From Aphidius gifuensis (lineage: Eukaryota > Arthropoda > Insecta > Hymenoptera > Braconidae), in contig NC_057788.1 of NCBI RefSeq assembly GCF_014905175.1, positions 21,670,154 through 21,734,153 on the forward strand: a stretch of 64,000 nt of DNA, written 5' to 3'. The position numbers were made by a program, and so were the translations under genes. Shown piece after piece: positions 42,701-51,700 of the stretch; the first letter of the stretch is position 1; every line of letters begins with the position of its first letter. The notes beneath the pieces were generated by a model. It was not told where the DNA came from. It was given only the letters and a program-made list of their open reading frames with translations, and did no database searches.

Positions 42701-45700
42701 CAGCGTCGAACTTGCTGTGCATATTGTAGATTTTACAATAGTTATGTTAAAAAAATTCGAATGTCTCCATCTAAAAATTACAATGCACCATAGCAATTCT
42801 TTATCTACTACTTGCCGCGATGCTCGTTGTTACCGACTGCAGTATTCAAAAGCCTATGTTAATATGGGCTTAGCGAAAATTCTAATGGGCCATAGTAAAA
42901 AAATTAAATTACTGCGCGGCCGTTATTCTGCGCATTGGAAATTCCAGATGATTTTTAGCTTCGTCTGCCTTTGTCGATAATCGATTCTTTCTATCAGACG
43001 TGCACAGACATGAAATAAATTTTAACGGCGAAATGTGTAATGTGTTTTATTCAAAGTCAGCCAGTGTTACTTTCATTGAAGTTATCAAGGGATTTTAAAA
43101 ATATATATTTTCTTTTATTTACAAGTGAAATTTTAATTTTATTTAAAAAAAAATATAAATAAAATATTCCTATAGAATACCGTAATATGCACTGTAAAAA
43201 AAAAATAATTAGTTTTACTATAAAAAAAGAATTATTTTTACTATTTTTTCTGGTACTCGGGGACGTTTTCGAAAAAATAATAACATGTACTATGCACATA
43301 GTAAAATTTTTTATCCTAGTATAGTTTACAATGTTCCAATTGGAGAAGATACGATGTATCTTGTTAAGAAGTACTATGTTGCATAGTCAAGTCTAGCGTT
43401 CGTTGAATCTACTATGTTGCATGGTGAGATTTACGATGTTCAATAGTACATTTCATTATATTTTATTTGTATTTTCGATAAAAAAAAACAGAATTATTTG
43501 TTTATTTAAAAAGAAACTTTAAATTATTCATAATAATAATTATTATGCTTATACATGTTTCTCAACTTGGCTATTTCTTGACCTAACTCGGGATTCGAAC
43601 CCGGGTTTCTGGATTTGAACTCCGATCGTTTACCCAAATCGCCATTCAGGTATAAAACAGTAGAAGAATCGAAAATGTCTATATATATTTATTCTCTTTT
43701 ATTCCCTTCTTCTTTCATGCTAGCATAGTGAAACTAACTACAGACCTAATAATTTTTACCATTTTGTATATAGTAACACCTACGAGTTGCACACTTTTTT
43801 AAAGGTTTCCATAGTACGGTTCATTTTCCAAATGTACCCTCACGGTCATGGTGAATTTAAACACACAACATAGTACAAAGTAACAAGTTTATAGTTGTTC
43901 GTATCATTGGTATAGTGAAGACTATCTATTGAACAAGTGAAGTCTACTAAAACCATAATAAAAACCGGTTTTACCTCAGCAGAATACTTTTTACTATGTT
44001 ACTATCGTGAAATTTAAAATGCACATCGTAAAAAAAATTATAAAAAATAATATGTTGAACCATATTTCCGAAAACGTCCCTCAGTACTATAGTAACATAG
44101 TAAAACTAATTATTTTTTTTTTACAGTGTGATTGATAAAAAGTTAATAATACAGTTAACAATACAAAGAAAATAAAAAGTTATTAGGATGAACACTTTGA
44201 TGCATATAAATTAATCGACTCAAATGATACTGAATTAGGTTTTATTCCACACCACAAAATTATTGAGTATACATCAGTTATAACGTCAGAAATTTTAACA
44301 TCTCAAGGTTTTTCTTTTATACCAAAAAGTTGGATGTAAAAATATTATTATTATTATAAATTATTCTATAATAAATTATCGTCTGAACGTTATCTGTGTA
44401 TTCATTTAATTTTTATTCTATTATAGTTACCATGTATTTACCCCGCACTGCCCCCTCCCGCTTGTGGGGGGGGGGGCGGTGCGGGGTAAAAAATTTTTAA
44501 CTATTGTAAAATTTGCTATTGCCTATTTTAATTTTTATTATGTTTCAAACAAATTTTTCGAGTGTACATATTTTTTTTTTTAATTTTCTACATTGTAAAA
44601 TTTACGATTTGTCTCATTAAATATTAATATTCACTTCTTTAAAATTTGCATCGTCAATTTCCAATATTTAGTATTGGCTTTGTACGTTTTCGTATGGCTA
44701 TTTTAAAAATTACTATGGTACAAGGGTAAAAGTCCAAATTGCCGTGAGGCGGCGCTCATCGAGAAAAATTGCTATGGCCCATATCAAATTCTAATACATT
44801 TCCCCCACGTTTCCAGATTGCTGTGGGCCATCGTAAAAATCGCGGTGTTTTTTTAGTAAAAAAAAAAGAAAAAATCTATCCGTGTAGGCAAATCATACGG
44901 CTCCTTGGAGTCACATGTCTCGTGTGTGTATATATATATGCTTACAAAATTTTACCCTAACCACAATCTGGCGTGAAAATTTAGTTTAAAATAAAAAAAG
45001 CAACATAAAAAAAAAAATCAATAGAGATTCGTTCGGTCAATCGTAAAAAAAAAATTGATATTTCCTATATGTATAAATAAATAATAAAATATAATTTATC
45101 TGTGATAATAAAAATTATAATTTAAGATATAAAAAAAATTGTTTTAATTATAATCTAATTTTTTTTAATACGATTATAAAATAAAAAAAAAATTAAATTG
45201 AATGTTTTTTAGTACTGTACTACTGTGTATAGTTATTTATATAGTAAAATATGAGAAAAGAAAAATAATATATATATAATTAGGTCTAAATTAGAATTTA
45301 AAGTTGTCAAAAATAACTCTTGATTAGCAAGAATAAAAAAAAAAAAAAAAAATCATCCCTTTTTTTCTTAGTCTCAATTTTATATATATATTATTATAGT
45401 CTTCTACTTGTCTTAAGAAGTATATGTCTGCGTGTGGTCTTAGTTCTATATCCGCTTTATTTTTATATTTAACAACGTCAACGCTGCGGTGTTAAACGAC
45501 TGACAAACAGCATAAGACGTTATAATCTCAAAACTTTCATCTTCACTTACCAAATATAAAGTATAGTTTTCAAAATAAATATGACAAGTAATAAAAAGAA
45601 AAATAAAATAATTTGCATGTCTCACATTTTTAGTTGAAGTGACAAAAAAAAAAGAAAATATTTTTTTTTTAATTGATTAAAAAGTAATGATTATCTATGC

Positions 45701-48011
45701 TTCAAAAATTCATTGATAAAAATTTTGCTTCAAGTGTAATTAAAAAATAAACAATCGACAGAATTGTTCGAAGACTCGCATGAAAATAAAAAAAAGCTTG
45801 CGTGCTGAAAATTGAAAAGAGAATTCTGTTTACGAAAAATCAAATGTATAAAAATATATAAATGAAATTTAAATTACACACAACAGTAGAAATAAAATAA
45901 TAGCTATTCGTTTCTTGTGTGTAATCGCGGCAAATACTATGGCTTGAATTATTTTATATATATAATTTGTGGTTTGAACGTTAATGTTGAATCAATGCAA
46001 ACAAATAATAATACAAATATTATCTCACAAAAAAAAAAAAAAAACTACAACAATAGTTTTTTACATGACATCAAAAAGTATCATTTAAAATTATATTGCA
46101 TCTAAAAGTTTCGTTGACAACATCCAGGTATATATATATAAATAAATATTTCGAATATTTTATAAAATAATTGACAACTGTTTTTGTAAATATATATAAC
46201 AATAACTTTGTAATTAATCCTTTGTTAATAATTTATCTATTCTTACAATGAATTGGCTTTTTATATATTATTAAATTTCGCGCACTTGTTCAATGTATAA
46301 TGTTTTGCAACAAGCAGTTTGCCATATTAATATTGTCATTTATTTATTGAAAAATCTAGCATTAATTAATTATATTCTCTCTGAAATTAGTCAGTTTCAA
46401 AAATAATTGAAAAGCAAAACTCCAAAGAATATTTACTAGAATATATAATTATATTAATTAAAAACATGTTGTTTAAATTACCAACTGTTAAATTTTTAAT
46501 GATTTTCCATCATTTTCATTTCATGTTAGAAACACCTGAAGTAGATCGTGTAATAAATAATTTAATTTGACGCTATTAATATATCAATGTGTTGTGTTAT
46601 CATATTATTTGTGCATGATTTATATATATATATAGTTATCAACATATATAAATATAAAGAAAAATTACAATAACAAAAATTACCATGCTCATAGAGTATA
46701 CTCGTGATGTATAAGCTGTGTAAGGAAATTACTAGTAGTTACAAAAAAATCACCAAAATACTTCAATGACAAATTAGCTTATAGCATGGCTTATTTTCAT
46801 TGAATACAATTTAATTACACTACGATTAAATAACTCGCAATAGCATTGTAATTATCATTAAATATTTTTTTGCAAGTAGCTCTGTCCAGTTTTAAATGAA
46901 ATAATCAATATATTCATAATATAAAGTTATCATCAACGCAAGACTAGTATAATAAAATAATAAAAATATAAATATTATTACTATTTGCAAGTATTTTTAG
47001 TTATTAAAAAATTACAACGTCTGATGTAAACACTACTTGAGCTATAAATCGTTCATAATTTGCTGATATTTTCATGTATTAGTGGCAGTTGAGAGTTGAG
47101 ATTTTTATTAAAGAAATAAACAATATAATGTTATATTGTTTCGTACAATTTGCTATCGACTAGACTAACTAGAAATAATAATATTAAATATATATGTGCC
47201 CCGATTAACATGAATAGATTGTCACGCATAAAACTACTTTTTATATATAATGAATTCATCAAGTCTTATATTACTGATTTTCAAATTAAAAAAAACATGT
47301 CATTTTGATAAAACAATTTTACACTTATTATATAGTTTCAGCATCTTCTGTTTGAATTTTTTTTTTTTTTTAAACAATCTTCATAATAATTTGATTATTC
47401 CATTTCAGGTAAAAAAAAAAAAAATATCAATTTTTACCATGTTGATGAAGTTTTCCTCCGCCGACGGACTGTTCCTGACTTGATCTTGGATGTTGATGTG
47501 AAGTTGTTGAATTTTTTTGTACACTACGCTGTTGCTGTTGTTGTTGCTGCTGCTGTTCTTGTTGCTGTTGCTGTTGTTGTTGCTGTTGTTGCTGCTGCTG
47601 GTGTGAATCGCGTGCCATTATAGCAGCTATACTAAAATCTGTTGCACAATGTCTATTTGAATTGCAATTATTATTATTATTGTTATTATTATTACTATTA
47701 TTATTAATATTGCTATGGTTATCATTGTGTTGACCAAGATTAGATGTAAGACTTGATCCTTCATCACCGTCATCTCTTGTGCAACCAGTAATTTCTGTCA
47801 CAACACCAGCAGCAGTTGTTGCTTCTTGTTCGATACATTTTGGCATTTTATGGCTACCAGTGCCACCGTCAAGAAATGGACGAGATGATATTTCTTCTTC
47901 GTCTTCTTCACTACCAGCAGCACCCCCGCCGCCACCGACGCCGCTACCGTAAGTAGTCAGGGTCAGTCCGTTTCTCTTCCTTCTAGCAAGACTTCGCGAC
48001 TCCAGCAACAT
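21084..48011 (-). CDS. T-box transcription factor, Tbx20 class (midline/H15), six coding exons
   Basis: A DNA-binding regulator of the Tbx20 class. In flies the family (midline, H15) patterns the heart, nervous system and segments and acts largely as a repressor. The spliced CDS of 2004 bases encodes 667 residues. The order is: acidic and Gly-rich N-terminus; Asn run (about 102-115); FSIAAIM (126-132), an eh1-like Groucho-binding motif; Gln run (about 138-163); T-box (about 248-449) with CHLETKELWDKFNELG, ITKTGRRMFP, HKYQPR, TAYQNQL and NPFAKGFRDSSR; then a Q-rich tail with WW and Pro/Ser/Thr stretches. All five introns are GT-AG and the phases agree at every join. The ATG at 48011 has an in-frame TAG two codons upstream. 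Whether it is the midline or the H15 counterpart cannot be settled here, because a paralogue lies at the left edge. It is a nuclear protein. Intron 1 is loaded with small transposable elements. Confidence 0.95.
21742..21976 (-). other. Intron 5 of the Tbx20-class gene
   Basis: 235-base A/T-rich intron with gtgagt donor and cctttcag acceptor. No other feature is visible. Confidence 0.9.
21977..22053 (-). CDS. Exon 5 of the Tbx20-class gene: end of the T-box
   Basis: A 77-base exon with acceptor ttttcag and donor AAAG|gtgagt. It encodes ITKLKIDSNPFAKGFRDSSR followed by LTDFE and two bases of an Arg codon. This is the C-terminal helix region of the T-box and is near-invariant in the family. It is too short to appear as an open frame by itself. 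Confidence 0.95.
22425..22560. promoter_or_regulatory. CpG-rich island in intron 4 (candidate regulatory element)
   Basis: About 135 bases with many CpG steps (for example TAGCGCGCCGAATAGCGATT, GGTCGTCGCGACAACG) in otherwise A/T-rich intron sequence, about 370-500 bases upstream of exon 5 in the sense of transcription. Open frames through it are short. An enhancer, an alternative promoter or an RNA exon are all possible. Confidence 0.3.
24577..24617. repeat. Short hairpin, 12-bp perfect stem
   Basis: GGTCCACTTGAA and its exact complement TTCAAGTGGACC are separated by about 16 bases, and the stem extends a few more pairs with one mismatch. It could be a remnant of a foldback element. It is short for a pre-miRNA. 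Confidence 0.6.
25011..25553. mobile_element. 543-bp near-perfect palindrome (foldback MITE)
   Basis: Both ends read GGCGCCACCGTCAAATTT in inverted orientation. The complementarity continues through the whole element: CATGATATCTCATAAAGCGCC, AAGCCCTTCACTAGAGTG, CTCAATGGGAAGTATTTTTT, and ACTCTTATGAAATTTTCAAT near the centre. A loop of about 30 bases lies around 25265-25295. The arms are about 250 bases each with few mismatches. No ORF and no clear target-site duplication is visible, so the family is unassigned. Confidence 0.85.
25610..25870. promoter_or_regulatory. Non-coding island with E-box and bZIP-like sites (candidate enhancer)
   Basis: This intronic stretch is richer in G+C. It carries CACGTG and ACATGT E-boxes close together (about 25711-25725), TGACATCA and a TTAGCTAAACA forkhead-like site. 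The motifs are short; the call rests on local composition plus motif density. Confidence 0.25.
28347..28477. mobile_element. 131-bp MITE with terminal inverted repeats of about 36 bp
   Basis: The left end GTTTTAAAAAAACTTTGGCA, continuing to GGGTCACCCTAAA, is mirrored at the right end by TTTAGGGTGACC through AAACTTTGG-complement to TTAAAAC. About 55 bases of unique sequence lie between the arms. No coding capacity. Confidence 0.8.
30429..30593 (-). CDS. Exon 4 of the Tbx20-class gene: T-box core
   Basis: Acceptor atttttccag-like (…ttccag), donor CTT|gtaagt. It encodes 55 residues (369-423) with both ends in phase 0. It contains SMHKYQPRIHLVKR and the family hallmark FTAVTAYQNQL. Confidence 0.97.
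30594..31460 (-). other. Intron 3 of the Tbx20-class gene
   Basis: 867-base intron, extremely A/T-rich, with gtaagt donor and …ttccag acceptor. No repeats or sites stand out beyond A/T runs. Confidence 0.9.
31461..31734 (-). CDS. Exon 3 of the Tbx20-class gene: T-box core
   Basis: Acceptor ttgacag, donor CAT|gtaagt. It encodes residues 278-368, including RMFPTCRVSFNGL, the MDIVPVDKKRYRYAYHRSSW stretch and FEKVKLTNNEMDRHGH. These are core T-box DNA-contact and scaffold segments. It joins exon 2 through a split Arg codon (AG|G). Confidence 0.97.
32325..32535. promoter_or_regulatory. Island inside intron 2 (candidate conserved non-coding element)
   Basis: About 210 bases clearly richer in G+C than the surroundings, readable on the minus strand as an open frame (…GMNAYPSQQAPVKKLAIDE…). 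That frame lacks homology I recognise and runs out into A/T-rich intron. It includes an AGGTGAA half-site resembling part of a T-box element. It may be an enhancer or an unrecognised exon. Confidence 0.25.
33309..33375 (-). other. Degenerate tRNA-like module (A and B box)
   Basis: On the minus strand, TGTCGGTAAGAG (about 33358-33367) resembles an A box and GGTTCAATCC (33318-33327) matches a B box, with the usual spacing. The acceptor and anticodon stems are poor, so it is a pseudogene or retroposon head. Confidence 0.45.
34997..35252 (-). CDS. Exon 2 of the Tbx20-class gene: start of the T-box
   Basis: Acceptor ttttacag, donor AAG|gtattt. It encodes residues 192-276 plus two bases of codon 277. 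An acidic linker (EIEDDLETDD) precedes the T-box opening CHLETKELWDKFNELG...ITKTGR, which is highly characteristic of the Tbx20 class. The incoming phase (2 bases of a Glu codon) completes the single G left by exon 1. Confidence 0.95.
35697..36830. repeat. Array of ~308-bp units made of alternating inverted segments
   Basis: Two similar units (about 36060-36380 and 36370-36690), with a degenerate partial unit on each side, share CTCTATCGCCCGC, GCCGTCACTAGATTTTTT and TTATGGCTCGCCGAAAAA. Within each unit AGACTTCGTATTAGGCTCAA is complementary to TTGAGCCTAATACGAACTCC, so each repeat can fold on itself. The ends are approximate. It is non-coding. Confidence 0.75.
36956..37121. mobile_element. ~166-bp MITE with inverted termini
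   Basis: The termini GCAGTCCAAATCACAGGGCA and TGCCCTGTGAATTGGACTGC are inverted copies with one mismatch. The symmetry continues inward (CAATTTAGGGCT / AGCCCCAAATTG; GGCGCTTGT / ACAAGCGCC). No ORF. Confidence 0.85.
37852..38407. repeat. 289-bp tandem duplication, two diverged copies
   Basis: AATTATCGATTGG starts at 37852 and recurs at 38141. Both copies contain CAACAAGCATTGA, CTTTTCGGTCAACAA, AACAGGAATGTGAAAAATTA and ACTAATCGAAGGTAGATTT. Small indels separate them. It directly abuts the MITE that starts at 38416. Confidence 0.85.
38416..38821. mobile_element. CCCAAGTGGAAA-ended MITE, copy 1
   Basis: The left end CCCAAGTGGAAAAA is mirrored by TTTTTCACTTGGG at the right end, flanked by CA on both sides. 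Internally TACAGTTTTGGACATACTAA has an inverted partner TTAGTATGTCCAAAACTGTA, and motifs of the TTTAGAAAA/TTTTCTAAA type recur. It shares most of its sequence with the element at 40179-40609. No ORF. Confidence 0.85.
39251..40023. mobile_element. Foldback element filled with CGATA / TATCG repeats
   Basis: The ends AGAGATGCCGCGATA and TATCGCGGCATCTCT are exact inverted repeats. Each side carries many CGATACGATA / TATCGTATCG iterations, converging on an A/T-rich centre (about 39430-39860). The repeat content makes it strikingly CpG-rich at the edges. No transposase frame. Target-site duplication unclear. Confidence 0.85.
40179..40609. mobile_element. CCCAAGTGGAAA-ended MITE, copy 2
   Basis: 431 bases from CCCAAGTGGAAAAAAT to TTTTTTCCACTTGGG, flanked by TA on both sides, as expected for mariner-type insertion. 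The interior is very close to the copy at 38416-38821, including GGACATACTAAAAGTAAATT and the inverted GTATGTCCAAAACTG. Confidence 0.88.
43190..44128. mobile_element. 939-bp element with CACTGTAAAAAA ends, nested in the larger foldback
   Basis: CACTGTAAAAAAAAAATAAT with TAGTTTTACTAT at the left is mirrored by ATAGTAAAACTAATTATTTT…TTTACAGTG at the right, flanked by TG on both sides. GACGTTTTCGAAAA / TTTTCGG-type inner arms and ACTATGTTGCATAGT motifs recur. A tRNA-like module lies near its middle. No transposase. Confidence 0.8.
43580..43654 (-). other. tRNA-like module inside a MITE (pseudo-tRNA)
   Basis: On the minus strand it starts ACCTGAATGGCGATTTGGG and ends in CCCGGGTTCGAATCCCGAG then TTAGGT. 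The T-arm is canonical (GGTTCGAATCC), and the acceptor arms pair at about 6 of 7 positions. An anticodon-type loop GTTCAAA would present TCA. The D arm is loose. It is more likely a tRNA pseudogene captured by the element than a functional tRNA. Confidence 0.55.
44437..44490. repeat. GC-rich hairpin, stem of ~23 bp
   Basis: TTTACCCCGCACTGCCCCC on the left is complementary, with one G·T-type mismatch, to GGGGGCGGTGCGGGGTAAA on the right, across a loop of a few bases, with an 11-base G run. It is extremely unlike the A/T-rich surroundings. Confidence 0.9.
47438..48011 (-). CDS. Exon 1 of the Tbx20-class gene: N-terminus with eh1-like motif
   Basis: Encodes residues 1-191 plus the first base of codon 192; the donor is CATG|gtaaaaa. 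The segment around TDFSIAAIMARD fits the eh1 type of Groucho co-repressor docking site known in Tbx20/midline proteins. It sits between an Asn run and a Gln run (CAG/CAA mixed). A Gly/Ala run followed by SEEDEEE lies near residues 22-40. The start is supported by the in-frame TAG just upstream. Confidence 0.9.
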
Positions 48012-48720
48012 TACCTATGTCCACACCACCTTAAATTTCTTCCACACTTTATTTACCCCCGATAGACACGTGAGGCATATATATAAAGATTTTTTTTTTT
48101 AATTTTCCAACTTGTATGAACTTTTGTAATTTTCTAAATATTGCTATATCATCCAGTGGCGTAAATAACCTCACGATATTGCTTCTCATTCATATATATA
48201 CAATAAAATTGGATTAATTCCACAGGAATTTTGCAGCTTAAGTGTATAAATTCACATAAATTTCCAAAATAAAAAAACTTTTGAACACAATTGTAAAGCA
48301 CAAAGGTTTATCATTGTTCAATTTTAACGATAATCACTTTTTTTTATATAAACTATATAAATAAATAAATAAATTTGTAAATATATAAATAAATAAATAT
48401 GTATTATAAATAAATAATTAATTAATTCAAGATAAATAAAGAAAACAATGATAAGTATAGAAGAAAAAAAAATTGTGCCACGTTTTGTATTTCTTATATA
48501 TTCGTGTGATAGCGTGTAGCGTTTACACACGGGGGGTTTTTTTTGATAAAAAAAAAATCAAAAAGCCGCAAACGCGTGGACAGATAATCTCTTAGACCGA
48601 GTTTCAGACCGGTTGCCTGACAGACTGACCTGCGCCGCGACGAGATGGCTCGCAGTGTTCGCTACCCCTGCACCCTTCTGTAACCCCACCATTTGCCATC
48701 ATTTCCTCCCACTCATTCAC
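48012..48720 (-). promoter_or_regulatory. 5' UTR / proximal promoter region of the Tbx20-class gene (inferred)
   Basis: This is the sequence directly upstream of the start codon. An in-frame TAG lies two codons before the ATG. A G+C-richer zone at about 48560-48720 (with GACCGGTTGCC, TGCGCCGCGACGAG) stands out and could mark the transcription start region. The start site cannot be fixed and a further upstream non-coding exon is possible. Confidence 0.3.
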
Positions 48721-51700
48721 CAAGACCAATTTCCACCACTCAACGATCTTTCTTCAAATTTGATTTTATTTTATTTATTCATTTTTTTTTTTTTTTTTGT
48801 TATCATGCCACTAGGTACTGTGAACACGATCCTCCCCTTAACTCACCGACTGTAATGTTCATATGGTATTAAACGTAAATGTACTGTCTGCATGTCTGCA
48901 AAAGCAGGAGGAGTCTAAAATTTTCAAAGCTCCGCCTCTGCGATCAGCACAATTCGTCGAGTAACGCCTATATTTCAACTCTATTATTACTCTTCATTTT
49001 ATTTCTCTCCTTTACTTACACCCAATTGCATGGCGACTCTATTCCATACTATTTTTGCAAACGCCCCCACCAATTCTACTACTAACATAAAAAATCATCT
49101 TCATTGCAAAAATACCATGTGTACGTGTAAACGTTGCCAGCTAGGTTGACCCTTGTCTTATTTTTTTTTTAAAAAAAAACATTGATACAGCTATCTTTTT
49201 TTATCTTGCATTATTTTGATTTTTTCAGACCCTCCTTTTATCGAGCAGTAGCTTCTTCGTGAAAAACCTCTCTATCGACTATACAGCCATATAGCCTGTC
49301 AAGCTTTTTATTTATTTTTTCTTCTTTTTCTCTCCCTCTTTTTCATAGTTACTTACATTGCCACAGAAGAAAAATAAGAGCAAAAAAAAAATAACAAAGT
49401 TCGTAGTGGAAAAGGTATCATTGTTTGTATATATGTGCGCACGTTTCAAAGTATATATGTATTTATATAAACTATGAAGATGCATATATATTAACTAGAA
49501 GCAGCTGCCATTTTTTTTTTCTTCTAAAAAGCACACGTGATCAGCGAAAAGTTCTTTGGGAGGGGCTGAAAAGTGTGGAAGCGATTGCTGACAGAGGATA
49601 CTTTTCCTTTGGGGTTGGTTGGTAAAATAAAACTAGGTGGGGCAGAAGAAGGGAGTACTCTACCACCGTTACCAAGGCTTTCAAGTATAAGAAGCAATTT
49701 ATTGTTTCAACATTTTGAATTTTGGAAAAACACAATCAAATTATTGAGGGTAAAAAAGTATATATAGTAAATCCCTTACAAAACTGTAAATACATATTAC
49801 AAAAATTTGCTGAATCTTTTCGGGAAAAAAAAATATCAAACAGTAAAAATATATAATTTCATATATATTTTTATATCGATTTTACCCTCGGCTGTTAGTA
49901 ATGGGTCAATATTGGCCACAAAACAATAATTCGTTATTTTTATCGTATATTTCAATTTATACTTTACGTAAAGAATTTGAAAATTATTGCATTGATGCTC
50001 GAAGTTTAGAGAAAAATATTATTAAACACAATGATAAACACTAGTATAAATTTTTGAAATGGTATATTTTTATACCGTCGCGCCAACAGAAGCGCCATCT
50101 GGGATAAATAAAATTTCGCCAAAAACTCATAACGTTTTAACCTCAAATTGACAATTTTTTTATCATAATTTTTATCTTTGTTTTGTTGTTTTTAATTATA
50201 CCAAAAAATCAATACCAACTATTTGAGAAAATTGCATTTTCAAAAAACGAAATAAAAAAGTGCAATTTAAAAACTATGGTAGGACACTTTTGTTTCATAC
50301 AATAACAAAAGATTTGCCTCAATAAGAAAAATTAAAACTCAGTTATGACTATAATTTATTTTTTTCATTATACCGTTGTAGAGCGTAAAAATTGTTATTC
50401 TTTAAACATGCGAATATATATACCTATCAGAATTTCATATATAAAAGTATTTGTAAGAAGCAATTGTTATTAAAATAAATAATCTTAAATAATAATATAA
50501 ATACAAATTATAATTATAGACGGATAATATAACAAATGATTTTTTTCTGTATCTAATAGTTCATGTTTCACGAATCAAAAGAAACAAAATGATCTGTAAC
50601 TAATTCAAGTTGGTATAATTATTGTTGAGTTGCCAATCGGTCTCAAAAGTATTATACCCAATAGTAGCGGAACAAACTTTGATTGTAACTAATTGTCAGT
50701 AGTTATTATATTTTTTTATAAATTGATGATCAAAATATTATATTTTGATTTCATTTCTATGAACTTCAATCAAAGTTTCTGTCGGTGAAAAATGACTGAT
50801 CTATCGACTTTTTTGTAAATTCTAAAAAATACTTGATTGCTCAGTGTTCACTAATTTTTTTCTAAGGAAAAAATAATTTCAAGATGAGAATTCACATTAC
50901 ATTATCTAAGCTGAAATTTATATATATATTTTTGACACTGCATAAAGTGTTAAACAACAAAAACTAATTTAAAATTTTTACCTGGAAATGTTATTGAATC
51001 AATCATTGCATATGAATTATCATCTCAATGTTTGTTCGTCATATTAAAAATTCAAATTTTAATATTTAATATTCTCTATTCAATCAACTCATTTTATAAT
51101 TTAAAAAAAAAAAGAAGTTTTTTTTTTTAATTTTGATTTAATTTATATCATACAATAAGCTACCAATGGTCAGTCAATTTTATTCAAAAAAAAAAAAATT
51201 CATTATGGATTAGTATATTTATAAATTTGATTGACAGATGTTTTGGTATGTTTATATATACAGTCGGCATTGTGAGATATTTGGTTAGCTTCGCAATAAT
51301 ATTTTAGTTGAACACGCGTTTTAAAAGGGGATATTTTTCACACGCATATACATACAATTACTACATGCATAATGTAACAGGGTTGTAGTTTTTAAACTGA
51401 GACCTGTCACTCTCTATACAGATCCCTCTGGAGCCAAAAAAAAAACACTTCATAACATTGGAACAAATTTGATATTCTTAAATTCAGAACAAATGAAATA
51501 AACAATCAAGAAATTAAAATTAAGGCTGAATGTCAAAATATTGAAAAAAAATTCCCTCTCACAGATTTTGATCAAAGTAGGCTTATTTTTTAAGTGAAAT
51601 AAAGATCTATTTTATCAAATTTTTTTTGCAATTTTCTACCACGATTTAAGCGAGATAATTGGGGTCAAAGGTGACGCTTTTTACACACGCATAGGAAGCA

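Larger units (their letters stand above)
42409..44884. mobile_element. 2.5-kb foldback element with CACGGA ends and mirrored sub-repeats
   Basis: The ends CACGGAAAAAAATTT and TCCGTG are each flanked by TA. On the left, variants of AATGNNCCATAGCAAT occur at least four times (near 42533, 42655, 42780 and 42884). On the right, the inverted form (TACTATGGTAC, TTGCTATGGCCCAT, TTGCTGTGGGCCAT) occurs near 44710, 44770 and 44818. A second element (43190-44128) and a GC hairpin (44437-44490) lie inside. A 107-codon frame in it is only a read-through of the sub-repeats. Confidence 0.7.
35253..47437 (-). other. Intron 1 of the Tbx20-class gene (12.2 kb), rich in small mobile elements
   Basis: It separates the N-terminal exon from the T-box exons. 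At least eight repeat structures fall between 35.7 and 44.9 kb, while 44.9-47.4 kb is plain A/T-rich sequence with no feature I can name. No transposase or reverse-transcriptase frame is present. Confidence 0.85.

Noticed and set aside
42657..42980. 107-codon plus-strand frame with repeated YHSN/HHSN/GHSK words
   Set aside because: The repetition comes from the CCATAGCAAT sub-repeats of the foldback element, not from a protein.
43580..43654. Functional selenocysteine or suppressor tRNA (TCA loop)
   Set aside because: The D arm and acceptor are imperfect and it lies inside a MITE; a pseudogene is the simpler reading.
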